From NCBI GenBank assembly GCA_963974475.1, contig CAXBCR010000014.1:1-64000 (forward strand): a DNA stretch of 64,000 nucleotides, read 5' to 3'. Under the pieces are notes generated by a model. The model ran no database searches, had not been told where the DNA came from, and was given only the letters and a program-made list of their open reading frames with translations. The position numbers and the translations under genes are program-made. Shown here piece by piece: positions 26,018-39,160 of the stretch (within the stretch, counting starts at the first letter, position 1; each line of letters opens with the position of its first letter). Source of the DNA: CAJXZP01 sp963974475 (GTDB lineage: Bacteria; Bacteroidota; Bacteroidia; Flavobacteriales_G; Salibacteraceae).

Positions 26018-28336
26018 ATGCGCAAAATAACTTGTACCATATTAATATTTATTGGAATTTCTCTTTCCGCATTATCTCAAAAAGTAGGACTTGTGCTCAG
26101 TGGTGGTGGTGCAGATGCTTTGGCGCATATAGGAGTAATAAAAGCCTTAGAAGAAAATAATATTCCCATCGATTACATCACCGGAACTTCCATGGGGGCG
26201 ATGATTGGTGCGCTATATGCCTCCGGGGTTCCAATTGAACAAATCGAAAAGTATTTTACCTCCACTTATTTTTTAGCTAATAGCAACGGTCAAATTCCAG
26301 ATAAATACCATTACTTCTTCCCACATGCAGAACCTAAGGCGGATATAATATCGTTAAAATTCATGAAAACCAATACAGGGTATTCATTGCTCCTTCCTTC
26401 AAAAATTATTGCATCCGAATCTTTTGATTTTGATGCCGTAAAATACATGGCAGAGGCGGAGAAATTGTCCAATTACAATTTTGACAGTTTAATGATTCCT
26501 TTTCGCTGTGTGGCAGCAGATATCATCACTAAAGAATTGGTTACTTTTAAAAAAGGAAGTCTAACGGAGGCTATCCGTGCTTCTATGTCCTATCCCATTG
26601 TGGTACGCCCAATAAAGATAGATGGACATTTGATGTATGATGGTGGAATCTACAATAATTTCCCTGTAGATATTATGTGCAACGATTTTCATCCAGATTA
26701 TATTATAGGCAGCAATGTTTCTCAAAACGCTCCAATTCCGGCTGAAGATGATATCTTAGGTCAACTTCAAAATGTGCTTATTAAGAAAACAGACTTTAGC
26801 ATTTATTGCCAGGAAGGCGAATTAATTGAGCCAAACACCAATTTCGGAACCTTTAATTTTGAAAACACCCAAGAAGCCATTGACTCTGGATACGCTGAGA
26901 CCATGAGACACATCCAACATATTAAATACCATATCCAGGAGGAAGAGGACAAGAACAACCAAGTTTTGTTGGATTCCAATAAATTCAAAAACAAGAATGA
27001 TTCAATATTAATTGGTAAAATAACTTTTAAAGGAATAAACACCAAACAAGGTAAATATTCGGGTTCAGTACTAAACAGAAAACGCAAGAAAGAAAAGGTT
27101 TTAACCCTTGCTACTTTTCAACGAAATTATTTTAGACTTTACCAAGAATCTTATATTACAAGTATTCGCACCAAATTGCACTACAATAAAACCACAAAAA
27201 AATACGATGCTACCGTTGATATATCACCCATACGGTCATTTAGTTTAAAATTTGGAGGAAATATTGCTACTCGACCTATTTCGGAAGGATTTGCAAGTAT
27301 TGCATATAATAATCTATCTACCTATGGCTTAAAAATAGAATTCTCAACCCATTATGGTAAATTATACCAGGCAATTAACCTTTTTGCCAAATTTGATTTT
27401 CCTTCCAAACTCCCGATATACATAAAACCAAAATTCACCCTTCATAATTGGAATTGGTTTGAGAGCAGACAAGCCAACCTTTTTGTAAGTGAAAAACCAA
27501 ATTATATTATCGAAGGGGAATTGTATACCGGATTTGAATTTGGCATTGGTCTGGGAAATAGGTTCAAATTGTCCGCAGAATCATCTTATTTACAAATGCA
27601 ATCTAGCTACTACCAATCCAAACAGTTCACCCCCTCTGACACAACAGATGTAACACGTTTTAACGGATTGAATAATAAACTTGTGCTTTCGCGCAACTCC
27701 TTAAATCTAAAACAGTATGCCTACGAAGGAGAACGATTTTCACTTCAATCCAATTACGTGTACGGAAATGAGTTTTATAGTCCTGGTTCAACATCGCCCA
27801 TAAATAGCGATTTAACAAACGTGCATTCATTTTTACAATTTAAAGTGGACTATCAAAGGTATTTTAGATCTGCAGAAAAATTTAGAATGGGTATAACCCT
27901 ATCCGCAGCATATTCAAATATTTCGTTTTTTGAAAACTTCACATCCACTGTAATTCAATCGCCATCTTTCAAACCAACACCAGATAGTAAGACACTATTC
28001 CTAGAAAGTTTTCATGCAAATAAGTTTGTCGCAATTGGCACTCAAATGGTATTCCTACCTATAAAAAAGATTCAAATACGTGCTGAAGGGTATATATTCC
28101 AACCCTATCAGGCATATATACCAACTTCTGAAGGTAAGGCTAGTCTAGGTACTGTTTTGGCGGATAGGTATGCTATACTTTCGGGTACAATTGTGTACGA
28201 AACATTGTTTGGACCACTTAGCTTTTCTACGAATTATTACTATAATAATCCGGACATCAGCCCCGAAGATGAAGCACCTATCACAGTGCTTCTAAATTTC
28301 GGTTATATTATTTTCAACAAATCAGCCTATCACTAA
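26018..28336 (+). CDS. Patatin-like phospholipase with C-terminal beta-barrel
   Basis: A 772-residue outer-membrane protein. A signal peptide (about 1-20) is followed by a patatin domain (about 22-320), with the nucleophile Ser58 in GTSMG and the catalytic Asp208 in YDGG. The rest (about 340-772) carries a POTRA-like segment and BamA/Omp85-type beta strands, ending in NFGYIIFNKSAYH. This matches the PlpD-like arrangement where the lipase is joined to its own transporter barrel. The oxyanion motif is GGGADA, not the usual GGGAKG. It overlaps the convergent DUF3467 gene by 4 nt. Confidence 0.85.
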   Translation: MRKITCTILIFIGISLSALSQKVGLVLSGGGADALAHIGVIKALEENNIPIDYITGTSMGAMIGALYASGVPIEQIEKYFTSTYFLANSNGQIPDKYHYFFPHAEPKADIISLKFMKTNTGYSLLLPSKIIASESFDFDAVKYMAEAEKLSNYNFDSLMIPFRCVAADIITKELVTFKKGSLTEAIRASMSYPIVVRPIKIDGHLMYDGGIYNNFPVDIMCNDFHPDYIIGSNVSQNAPIPAEDDILGQLQNVLIKKTDFSIYCQEGELIEPNTNFGTFNFENTQEAIDSGYAETMRHIQHIKYHIQEEEDKNNQVLLDSNKFKNKNDSILIGKITFKGINTKQGKYSGSVLNRKRKKEKVLTLATFQRNYFRLYQESYITSIRTKLHYNKTTKKYDATVDISPIRSFSLKFGGNIATRPISEGFASIAYNNLSTYGLKIEFSTHYGKLYQAINLFAKFDFPSKLPIYIKPKFTLHNWNWFESRQANLFVSEKPNYIIEGELYTGFEFGIGLGNRFKLSAESSYLQMQSSYYQSKQFTPSDTTDVTRFNGLNNKLVLSRNSLNLKQYAYEGERFSLQSNYVYGNEFYSPGSTSPINSDLTNVHSFLQFKVDYQRYFRSAEKFRMGITLSAAYSNISFFENFTSTVIQSPSFKPTPDSKTLFLESFHANKFVAIGTQMVFLPIKKIQIRAEGYIFQPYQAYIPTSEGKASLGTVLADRYAILSGTIVYETLFGPLSFSTNYYYNNPDISPEDEAPITVLLNFGYIIFNKSAYH

Positions 28337-28653
28337 GCTTGGGTAGTTGGTCCTCCAAAGGTCATAGGAATCGCTCCACCTTGTGCTTCTCCTTCCTTAA
28401 TATGCCCATGAATTTGTTCATATTTTTGGATGTTATCTTCTAAAGCGTGTAGTAGTCTTTTCGCATGTTGAGGGGTCATAATTATTCTTGACTTAACTTT
28501 GGCTTTAGGTGCTCCAGGCATTATCTGCACAAAGTCAACAATAAATTCAGAATGAGAATGCGTTAATATAGCTAAATTGGAATAGGTGCCTTCAGCCATT
28601 TCTTCACTTAGCTCAATGTTAATTTGGCCTTCTTTAGGATTTTGATTTTCCAT
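28333..28653 (-). CDS. DUF3467 family protein
   Basis: A 106-residue soluble protein. INIELSEEMAEGTYSNLAILTHSHSEFIVDF and ITMTPQHAKRLLHALEDNI-type segments (here IIMTPQHAKRLL) identify DUF3467, a small family of unknown function. It lies directly downstream of rpoC, separated by a strong terminator, so it probably has its own promoter. From memory this neighbourhood is common in Bacteroidota. A gliding or transcription role is not shown by the sequence. Confidence 0.85.
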   Translation of the reverse strand: MENQNPKEGQINIELSEEMAEGTYSNLAILTHSHSEFIVDFVQIMPGAPKAKVKSRIIMTPQHAKRLLHALEDNIQKYEQIHGHIKEGEAQGGAIPMTFGGPTTQA

Positions 28654-28670
28654 AATAAATTTTTAGTTAC

Positions 28671-28697
28671 AAAAAAGCCCCGATAAACGGGGCTTTT
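28671..28697 (-). terminator. Terminator of the rpo operon after rpoC
   Basis: AAAAGCCCCG (28673-28682) and CGGGGCTTTT (28688-28697) form a perfect 10-bp stem with a 5-nt loop and a U-run on the minus strand, 20 nt after the rpoC stop. Confidence 0.92.
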
Positions 28698-28716
28698 CTA
28701 TATGTTTTAATAAATA

Positions 28717-31700
28717 CTATAAGTCTATAATATCGGGATTGCTTTCCACTTTTTCAGTCAATTGATTGTATTCTTCTTGAGAACCAACAACTAACTTTTC
28801 GTATTCGTTCAATCCGGTACCTGCAGGAATTAAATGTCCAACAATTACGTTTTCTTTCAAGCCTAACAAATGATCTTCTTTTCCTTTTACAGCAGCCTCA
28901 TTCAGTACCTTAGTGGTTTCTTGGAAGGATGCTGCAGAAATGAAACTACCTGTTTGTAACGATGCTCTTGTAATTCCTTGTAATACAGGTTTAGAAGTAG
29001 CAGGCATAGCCTCTCTATACTCAACCAATGCTTGGTCATTTCGTTTCAACCTTGAATTTACATCACGTAATTTCCTAGCCGACACAATTTGGCCTTCTTT
29101 AAGCTCATTAGAATCACCCGCATTTTCCACAATCATTCGACCATAAATCCAGTCATTTTCAATTTGGAAATCACTTTTGTTAATGATTTGTTTTTCTAAA
29201 AACTTGGTATCACCAGCATCCAATACATCAACTTTACGCATCATTTGACGTACAATAACTTCAAAATGCTTATCGTTAATTTTCACACCTTGCAAACGAT
29301 ATACCTCTTGAATTTCATTTACAATGTATTCTTGAACAGCTGTAGGTCCTTTAATAGACAAAATATCACTTGGAGTTATTGCTCCATCCGATAGTGGTTG
29401 TCCGGCTTTCACCCAATCATTTTCTTGTGCCAAAATATGTTTAGATAAAGAAACTAAATATTTCTTAACCTCTCCAGTTTTTGAAGTAACAACAATTTCT
29501 TGATTACCCCTTTTAATTTTACCAAAAGAAATATATCCGTCAATTTCAGAAACAACTGCTGGGTTTGAAGGATTTCTCGCTTCAAATAATTCAGTTACAC
29601 GAGGTAGACCCCCAGTAATATCACTTGATCCACCTGCAGAACGAGGAATTTTTACCAAAATCTCACCTGCTTTTACTTTGGCTCCTTCGTGAATAATAAT
29701 GTGTGCACCTACCGGTAAGTTATATGAACGCAACTGATTTCCATCGGTATCATTCACCTTAACTAAAGGCACCATTTTTCTATCCTTTCTCTCAATAATT
29801 ACTTTTTCAGAGAAACCTGTTTGCTCATCACTTTCTTCACGATAAGTACGTCCTTCTTCAATATTTTGAAAAACAACTACCCCATCAAATTCAGAAACAA
29901 TTACCGCATTATATGGATCCCAAGAACAAATAACTTCACCCTTTTTGATTTTTTTCGATTTTGTAATGAGCAAATTCGAACCATAAGGAATATTAGAAGT
30001 CATTAATGTCATATTAGTAGTAGGATCTATAATTCTAAGCTCTCCTGCTCTACCAATAACTATATTCTGAACATTTCCTTCTTTGTCAATACTTTCAACC
30101 GTTTTAACATCTTCTAGAACCAATTTCCCATCAAATTTTGCAATATGACTAGATTCAGCCGCAATATTACTTGCTGTACCACCCACGTGGAAAGTCCGTA
30201 ATGTTAACTGCGTTCCCGGTTCACCAATAGATTGTGCTGCAACAACACCTACAGCTTCCCCTTTTTGCACTTTACCGTTAGTAGATAGGTTAGTACCATA
30301 ACATTTAGCACAAACACCACGAAGCGTTTCACAAGTTAATACCGAACGAACCTCTACAGTTTCAATTCCAGCTGCATCTATTTCTAAGGCGGCTGCTTCC
30401 GTCACTTCCTCTCCCGCTGAGATAATAACCTCTTCGGTGGTAGGGTGATAAACATCATGAACCGTGGTTCTACCAATAATTCTAGCTGATAATGATTCTA
30501 CGATATCATCATTTTTCTTCAATGCTGAAACGGATAAACCCAATAAGGTTCCACAATCCACATCAGAAATAATAACATCTTGAGAAACATCCACCAATCT
30601 ACGCGTTAAATAACCCGCATCCGCTGTCTTCAATGCCGTATCCGCTAAACCTTTACGTGCACCGTGAGTAGAAATAAAGTACTCAATAATGGATAAACCT
30701 TCCTTAAAGTTAGAAAGAATAGGATTTTCAATAATTGAACCTCCTTGCGCTCCCGATTTTTTCGGTTTCGCCATCAATCCCCTCATACCAGCCAACTGAC
30801 GAATTTGTTCTTTCGAACCCCTTGCACCAGAATGGAACATCATATAAATTGAGTTAAAACCTTGATTATCGTTTTCTAACGCAGTCATCAAGATATTTGT
30901 CAATTTCGAGTTGGTATGTGTCCAGATATCAATTATTTGATTGTAACGTTCATTATTCGTAATTAAACCCATGTTATAATTACCAATAATTTCAGCTACC
31001 TTTTTCTTGGCAGTATCTACTAATGACACTTTTTCTGCTGGAATCATAACATCATTAATGTTGAATGATAATCCACCTTTAAATGCCCAATAAAAACCTA
31101 ATCCTTTAATATCATCTAAGAATCTTGCTGTTCTAGTTACTCCAGATATTTTCATGATTAAACCAATAATATCTCTTAAAGATTTCTTGGTTAATACATC
31201 ATTGATATACCCAACTTCATCCGGCACTAATTCATTAAACATTACTCTACCACAAGTGGTATCCATAATTACATTAATGTAATTTCCGTCCGCATCTAAA
31301 GTCTGAACTTTACATTTGATGTTCGCATGTAAAGCAAGCTTTCCTTCATTAAAAGCAATCTCCACTTCTTCAGAAGAGTAGAAAGTCATATCTTCACCTT
31401 TAATCTTCAAATCCTTATCGGATCTTCTAGCTTTGGTAATGTAATATAATCCAAGAACCATATCCTGCGATGGTACTGTAATAGGTGCACCGTTAGCAGG
31501 ATTTAAAATATTGTGAGAACCAAGCATTAATACTTGCGCTTCCAAAATTGCAGCGTTACCTAAAGGTAAGTGAACTGCCATTTGATCCCCATCAAAATCC
31601 GCATTAAATGCCGAACATGCTAATGGATGTAATTGAATAGCTTTACCTTCCACCAATTTAGGTTGAAAAGCTTGGATACCCAATCTGTGAAGTGTTGGAG

Positions 31701-33027
31701 CCCTGTTCAGTAATACTGGATGACCTTTCAGTACATTTTCCAAAATATCCCAAACAACTGGTTCTTTTTTATCTACAATTTTCTTTGCTGATTTTACCGT
31801 TTTAACGATTCCACGCTCAATCAACTTACGAATAATAAACGGTTTGTATAACTCAGCAGCCATATTCTTAGGAATACCACATTCGTGCATTTCTAAGTTT
31901 GGACCTACAACAATTACCGAACGCGCAGAATAATCAACACGTTTACCCAATAAGTTTTGACGGAAACGACCTTGCTTACCTTTCAATGAATCAGAAAGGG
32001 ATTTTAATGCACGGTTCGAATCTGTTTTAACAGCACTTGATTTTCTTGAGTTATCCAATAATGAATCGACTGCTTCTTGAAGCATACGTTTTTCATTACG
32101 TAAAATTACCTCTGGAGCTTTAATCTCAATCAAACGTTTCAAACGGTTGTTACGAATAATTACTCTTCGGTATAAATCATTCAAATCGGAAGTTGCAAAA
32201 CGACCACCATCAAGAGGCACCAATGGACGCAACTCTGGAGGAGTTACCGGTACAACTTTGATAATCATCCATTCTGGACGATTTTCTAGTCTAAGATTTG
32301 CATCTCTAAACCCTTCAACAACTTGCAAACGTTTTAATGCCTCTGCTTTACGTTGTTGAGAAGTTTCGATATTCGCTTTATGACGTAGTTCGTAAGATAA
32401 AGAATCTAAATCCAAATTACGTAATAAATCTTCTAACGCCTCCGCACCCATCTTAGCGATGAATTTGTTGGGATCAGAATCTTCTAAATGTTGATTTTCT
32501 TGAGGAAGTCTATCCAAAGCATCCAAATACTCTTCTTCACTTAAGAAATCTAAGTAATTAATTGCTTCTCCTTCATCATTCGTAGCGTTACCTGCTTGAA
32601 TAACAACATACTTCTCATAATAAATAATGGTATCCAATTTTTTAGAAGGAAGTCCTAATAAATATCCAATTTTATTTGGAAGAGATTTGAAATACCAAAT
32701 ATGCGCTACAGGAACCACCAATGCGATGTGTCCCATTCGCTCACGTCTTACTTTTTTCTCTGTAACTTCAACCCCACAACGGTCACAAACGATTCCTTTA
32801 TATCGGATTCTTTTGTATTTACCACAATGACATTCATAATCTTTTACAGGACCAAAAATCCGCTCACAGAATAATCCATCACGTTCTGGTTTGTAAGTAC
32901 GGTAATTTATTGTTTCTGGTTTTAATACTTCACCACTTGATGCATTTCGAATCATCTCTGGACTTGCCAAAGAAATAGTGATTTTACTAAAACTACTTTG
33001 TTGTTTTGTGTCTTTGTTAAAAGCCAT
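28717..33027 (-). CDS. rpoC: RNA polymerase subunit beta-prime
   Basis: The 1436-residue largest catalytic subunit of RNA polymerase. The N-terminal zinc-binding cysteines are C66, C68, C81 and C84. The magnesium-chelating NADFDGDQMAVH is in mid-protein. A second cysteine set, CETLRGVCAKCYG, lies further on. Length is typical for Bacteroidota. The gene follows rpoB by 33 nt and ends at a strong terminator. No inteins or frameshifts seen. Confidence 0.98.
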   Translation of the reverse strand: MAFNKDTKQQSSFSKITISLASPEMIRNASSGEVLKPETINYRTYKPERDGLFCERIFGPVKDYECHCGKYKRIRYKGIVCDRCGVEVTEKKVRRERMGHIALVVPVAHIWYFKSLPNKIGYLLGLPSKKLDTIIYYEKYVVIQAGNATNDEGEAINYLDFLSEEEYLDALDRLPQENQHLEDSDPNKFIAKMGAEALEDLLRNLDLDSLSYELRHKANIETSQQRKAEALKRLQVVEGFRDANLRLENRPEWMIIKVVPVTPPELRPLVPLDGGRFATSDLNDLYRRVIIRNNRLKRLIEIKAPEVILRNEKRMLQEAVDSLLDNSRKSSAVKTDSNRALKSLSDSLKGKQGRFRQNLLGKRVDYSARSVIVVGPNLEMHECGIPKNMAAELYKPFIIRKLIERGIVKTVKSAKKIVDKKEPVVWDILENVLKGHPVLLNRAPTLHRLGIQAFQPKLVEGKAIQLHPLACSAFNADFDGDQMAVHLPLGNAAILEAQVLMLGSHNILNPANGAPITVPSQDMVLGLYYITKARRSDKDLKIKGEDMTFYSSEEVEIAFNEGKLALHANIKCKVQTLDADGNYINVIMDTTCGRVMFNELVPDEVGYINDVLTKKSLRDIIGLIMKISGVTRTARFLDDIKGLGFYWAFKGGLSFNINDVMIPAEKVSLVDTAKKKVAEIIGNYNMGLITNNERYNQIIDIWTHTNSKLTNILMTALENDNQGFNSIYMMFHSGARGSKEQIRQLAGMRGLMAKPKKSGAQGGSIIENPILSNFKEGLSIIEYFISTHGARKGLADTALKTADAGYLTRRLVDVSQDVIISDVDCGTLLGLSVSALKKNDDIVESLSARIIGRTTVHDVYHPTTEEVIISAGEEVTEAAALEIDAAGIETVEVRSVLTCETLRGVCAKCYGTNLSTNGKVQKGEAVGVVAAQSIGEPGTQLTLRTFHVGGTASNIAAESSHIAKFDGKLVLEDVKTVESIDKEGNVQNIVIGRAGELRIIDPTTNMTLMTSNIPYGSNLLITKSKKIKKGEVICSWDPYNAVIVSEFDGVVVFQNIEEGRTYREESDEQTGFSEKVIIERKDRKMVPLVKVNDTDGNQLRSYNLPVGAHIIIHEGAKVKAGEILVKIPRSAGGSSDITGGLPRVTELFEARNPSNPAVVSEIDGYISFGKIKRGNQEIVVTSKTGEVKKYLVSLSKHILAQENDWVKAGQPLSDGAITPSDILSIKGPTAVQEYIVNEIQEVYRLQGVKINDKHFEVIVRQMMRKVDVLDAGDTKFLEKQIINKSDFQIENDWIYGRMIVENAGDSNELKEGQIVSARKLRDVNSRLKRNDQALVEYREAMPATSKPVLQGITRASLQTGSFISAASFQETTKVLNEAAVKGKEDHLLGLKENVIVGHLIPAGTGLNEYEKLVVGSQEEYNQLTEKVESNPDIIDL

Positions 33028-33060
33028 AGCTTATGCTAATTTAAGTCTCTAGTTCAACAA

Positions 33061-36873
<3,813 letters not shown>

Positions 36874-36901
36874 GGAAGTATTATCTGATGAAGAACTAAA
36901 A

Positions 36902-36955
36902 ATAAAAAAAACGTGTATAAACACGTAAGGGTTTAGACCCTAATGGGTCTAAACC
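36902..36955 (-). promoter_or_regulatory. Tandem stem-loops between rplL and rpoB (putative attenuator)
   Basis: In the minus-strand transcript, an 11-bp perfect hairpin GGTTTAGACCC/GGGTCTAAACC with a 4-nt loop (36955-36930) comes first. A 6-bp hairpin ACGTGT/ACACGT with a TTAT loop (36926-36911) follows at once, and ends in UUUUUUUAUU. The second hairpin has the form of a weak intrinsic terminator. It lies between the rplL stop and the rpoB start, where E. coli has an attenuator and RNase III site. Function is inferred. Confidence 0.7.
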
Positions 36956-36984
36956 TCTAAATGTCACAAATGTGAAATGTAATA

Positions 36985-37362
36985 TTACTTAAGCTCAACT
37001 TCAGCTCCTGCTTCTTCTAGTTGAGTTTTAAGTGCTTCAGCTTCGTCTTTAGCAATGCCTTCTTTGATAGCTTTTGGTGCGCCATCAACGATTTCTTTTG
37101 CTTCTTTCAAACCTAATCCTGTTAATTCTTTTACAGCTTTAACAACTTTAAGTTTTTGAGGACCAGCAGCTTTCAAGATAACATCAAATTCTGTTTTCTC
37201 TTCTGCAGCTTCTCCAGCACCAGCACCGGCACCTGCAACAGCAACTGCAGCAGCAGCAGCTGGTTCGATTCCGTACTCATCCTTAAGGATATCAGCTAAT
37301 TCACTTACTTCTTTAACAGTAAGATTTACTAATTGCTCAGCAAACGATTTTAAATCCGCCAT
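36985..37362 (-). CDS. rplL: Ribosomal protein L7/L12
   Basis: A 125-residue stalk protein. It has the N-terminal dimerisation helices (about 1-35), an Ala/Gly hinge (about 36-52, AAAAVAVAGAGAGAG) and the C-terminal domain that contacts elongation factors (EKTEFDVILKAAG, LKVVKAVKELTGLGLKEAK). Normal length. It sits between rplJ and rpoB, 28 nt after rplJ. Confidence 0.97.
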   Translation of the reverse strand: MADLKSFAEQLVNLTVKEVSELADILKDEYGIEPAAAAAVAVAGAGAGAGEAAEEKTEFDVILKAAGPQKLKVVKAVKELTGLGLKEAKEIVDGAPKAIKEGIAKDEAEALKTQLEEAGAEVELK

Positions 37363-37390
37363 TTTATTTAATTTTAATAATTGTTCTTAA

Positions 37391-37915
37391 TTAAGATTCT
37401 TTTTCTGAAAGTGTTTTCATTAGCCCGGCAAGCGTAGCTCCACCTGACTGTAATTGCGAGATAACAGTTTTCGCAGGAGATTGTAACAACATAATGATAT
37501 CGCCAACTAATTCATCTTTCGATTTCAAGCTAACGAGAGCATCTAACGTCTCGTCTCCAATAAATACTGATTCTGCAACATAAGCAGCTTTGAGGATAGG
37601 TCGATCATTTTTCTTCCTAAACTCTTTGATTAACTTAGCTGGTGCGTTACCAACTTCAGAGATCATTAGTGAAGAATAGCCTTTCAAGACACTTGGTATA
37701 TCGCCAAAGTCTTTATCTTCTACTCTTTCCATAGCCTTCGCAAGAAGGGTGTTTTTCACTACACGTAAATCAACATCTTTGCTGAAACACGCTCTTCTCA
37801 AATCTGAAGTTAACTCAGCGTCTAACTCTGCAGTATTCGTAACATAAATGTTACTACTTTCTTGCAATAGAGTTACCAAGTTATCAATGACCTGATTTTT
37901 TTCTTGTTTTGTCAT
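37391..37915 (-). CDS. rplJ: Ribosomal protein L10
   Basis: A 174-residue protein that anchors L7/L12 dimers to the 23S rRNA. The N-terminal rRNA-binding domain and the C-terminal L12-binding helix (ISQLQSGGATLAGLMKTLSEK) are intact. In other bacteria L10-L12 represses its own mRNA. Only 25 nt separates it from rplA, and I see no obvious L10 leader structure there. Confidence 0.96.
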   Translation of the reverse strand: MTKQEKNQVIDNLVTLLQESSNIYVTNTAELDAELTSDLRRACFSKDVDLRVVKNTLLAKAMERVEDKDFGDIPSVLKGYSSLMISEVGNAPAKLIKEFRKKNDRPILKAAYVAESVFIGDETLDALVSLKSKDELVGDIIMLLQSPAKTVISQLQSGGATLAGLMKTLSEKES

Positions 37916-37940
37916 TTACTCAGGTTTTTAACATTACACA

Positions 37941-38636
37941 TTAAACCGCAGCAGCTTTAAGTTCTACCTTAATAGCTGGGCTCATTGTACTGGACATAGA
38001 GATGCTTTTCATATACACACCTTTTGCCGCAGCTGGTTTTAGTTTGATCAACGTCTGTAACAACTCACGCGCATTCTCAATAATCATGTCCTTATCGAAA
38101 GATACTTTGCCGATAGCTGCATGAATGATTCCGAATTTATCCACTCGAAAATCAATTTTACCTGCCTTCACATCCTTCACAGCTTTACCAATTTCCATGG
38201 TTACTGTTCCAGTTTTCGGATTCGGCATTAATCCTCTTGGTCCCAATACGCGACCTAAAGCACCAACCTTACCCATTACTGAAGGCATAGTAATAATTAC
38301 ATCCACATCAGTCCATCCACCTTTAATCTTAGCGATAAACTCATCAAGTCCTACATAATCAGCACCATTATCCTTAGCTTCTTGCTCTTTATCAGGTGTA
38401 CAAAGAACTAATACTTTAACATCTTTACCTGTTCCATGAGGAAGAGAAACCGTACCTCTAACCATTTGGTTAGCTTTACGTGGATCTACATTCAAACGAA
38501 CAGCCAAGTCGATAGACTCGTCAAATTTTGCAGTACTAATTTCTTTAACTAAACCTGAAGCATCAGCCAACGAATATTGCATCTGATCATCATATTTTGT
38601 TAGGACCTCTTTTCTTTTTTTAGAAACTTTTGCCAT
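37941..38636 (-). CDS. rplA: Ribosomal protein L1
   Basis: A 231-residue L1-stalk protein of normal length. The signature VLGPRGLMPNPKTGTVT is present near residue 129-145, and VRLNVDPRKANQMVRGTVSLPHG near 46-68. L1 controls release of the E-site tRNA and often autoregulates the rplK-rplA mRNA. It follows rplK by 24 nt. Confidence 0.97.
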   Translation of the reverse strand: MAKVSKKRKEVLTKYDDQMQYSLADASGLVKEISTAKFDESIDLAVRLNVDPRKANQMVRGTVSLPHGTGKDVKVLVLCTPDKEQEAKDNGADYVGLDEFIAKIKGGWTDVDVIITMPSVMGKVGALGRVLGPRGLMPNPKTGTVTMEIGKAVKDVKAGKIDFRVDKFGIIHAAIGKVSFDKDMIIENARELLQTLIKLKPAAAKGVYMKSISMSSTMSPAIKVELKAAAV

Positions 38637-38660
38637 AATATACCTTTTTAAATTTCAGAA

Positions 38661-39083
38661 TTATTTTACAATAATCCCCATACTTCTAGCTGTACCCGCA
38701 ACCATATTCATCGCAGATTCAACAGTGAAACAATTTAGATCAGGCATTTTATCAGTTGCAATAGTTCTGACTTGATCTTGAGATACGGTAGCTACCTTTT
38801 TTCTATTAGGTTCCGGAGAACCAGACTTCAATTTTGCAGCTTCTTTGAGTTGAACAGCAACAGGTGGAGTTTTTACAACAAACTCAAACGATTTGTCAGC
38901 GAATACCGTAATCACCACTGGTAAAACTTTTCCAGCTTTATCTTGCGTACGAGCGTTGAACTGCTTACAGAATTCCATAATGTTCACACCCTTCGCACCT
39001 AAAGCAGGTCCTACCGGAGGAGACGGATTAGCCGCACCACCTCTTACTTGTAGCTTAATAAGCGCACTTATTTCCTTTGCCAT
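38661..39083 (-). CDS. rplK: Ribosomal protein L11
   Basis: A 140-residue protein of the GTPase-associated centre. The N-terminal PSPPVGPALGAKGVNIMEFCK segment binds thiopeptides in other bacteria. The C-terminal rRNA-binding domain ends IVAGTARSMGI-like (here MVAGTARSMGIIVK). It lies 77 nt after nusG in the usual order. Confidence 0.97.
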   Translation of the reverse strand: MAKEISALIKLQVRGGAANPSPPVGPALGAKGVNIMEFCKQFNARTQDKAGKVLPVVITVFADKSFEFVVKTPPVAVQLKEAAKLKSGSPEPNRKKVATVSQDQVRTIATDKMPDLNCFTVESAMNMVAGTARSMGIIVK

Positions 39084-39160
39084 TTTTACTCAAGTTATAC
39101 ATGGGTTTCCGAGGGAAGCATTCAATGTCTCTTTCGCCCAATATTTTAATAAATACTTAA

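Noticed and set aside
36874..36924. N-terminal extension of RpoB by 17 residues
   Set aside because: The extension would translate through the U-tract and hairpin region and does not match the usual RpoB N-terminus, which fits the ATG at 36873.
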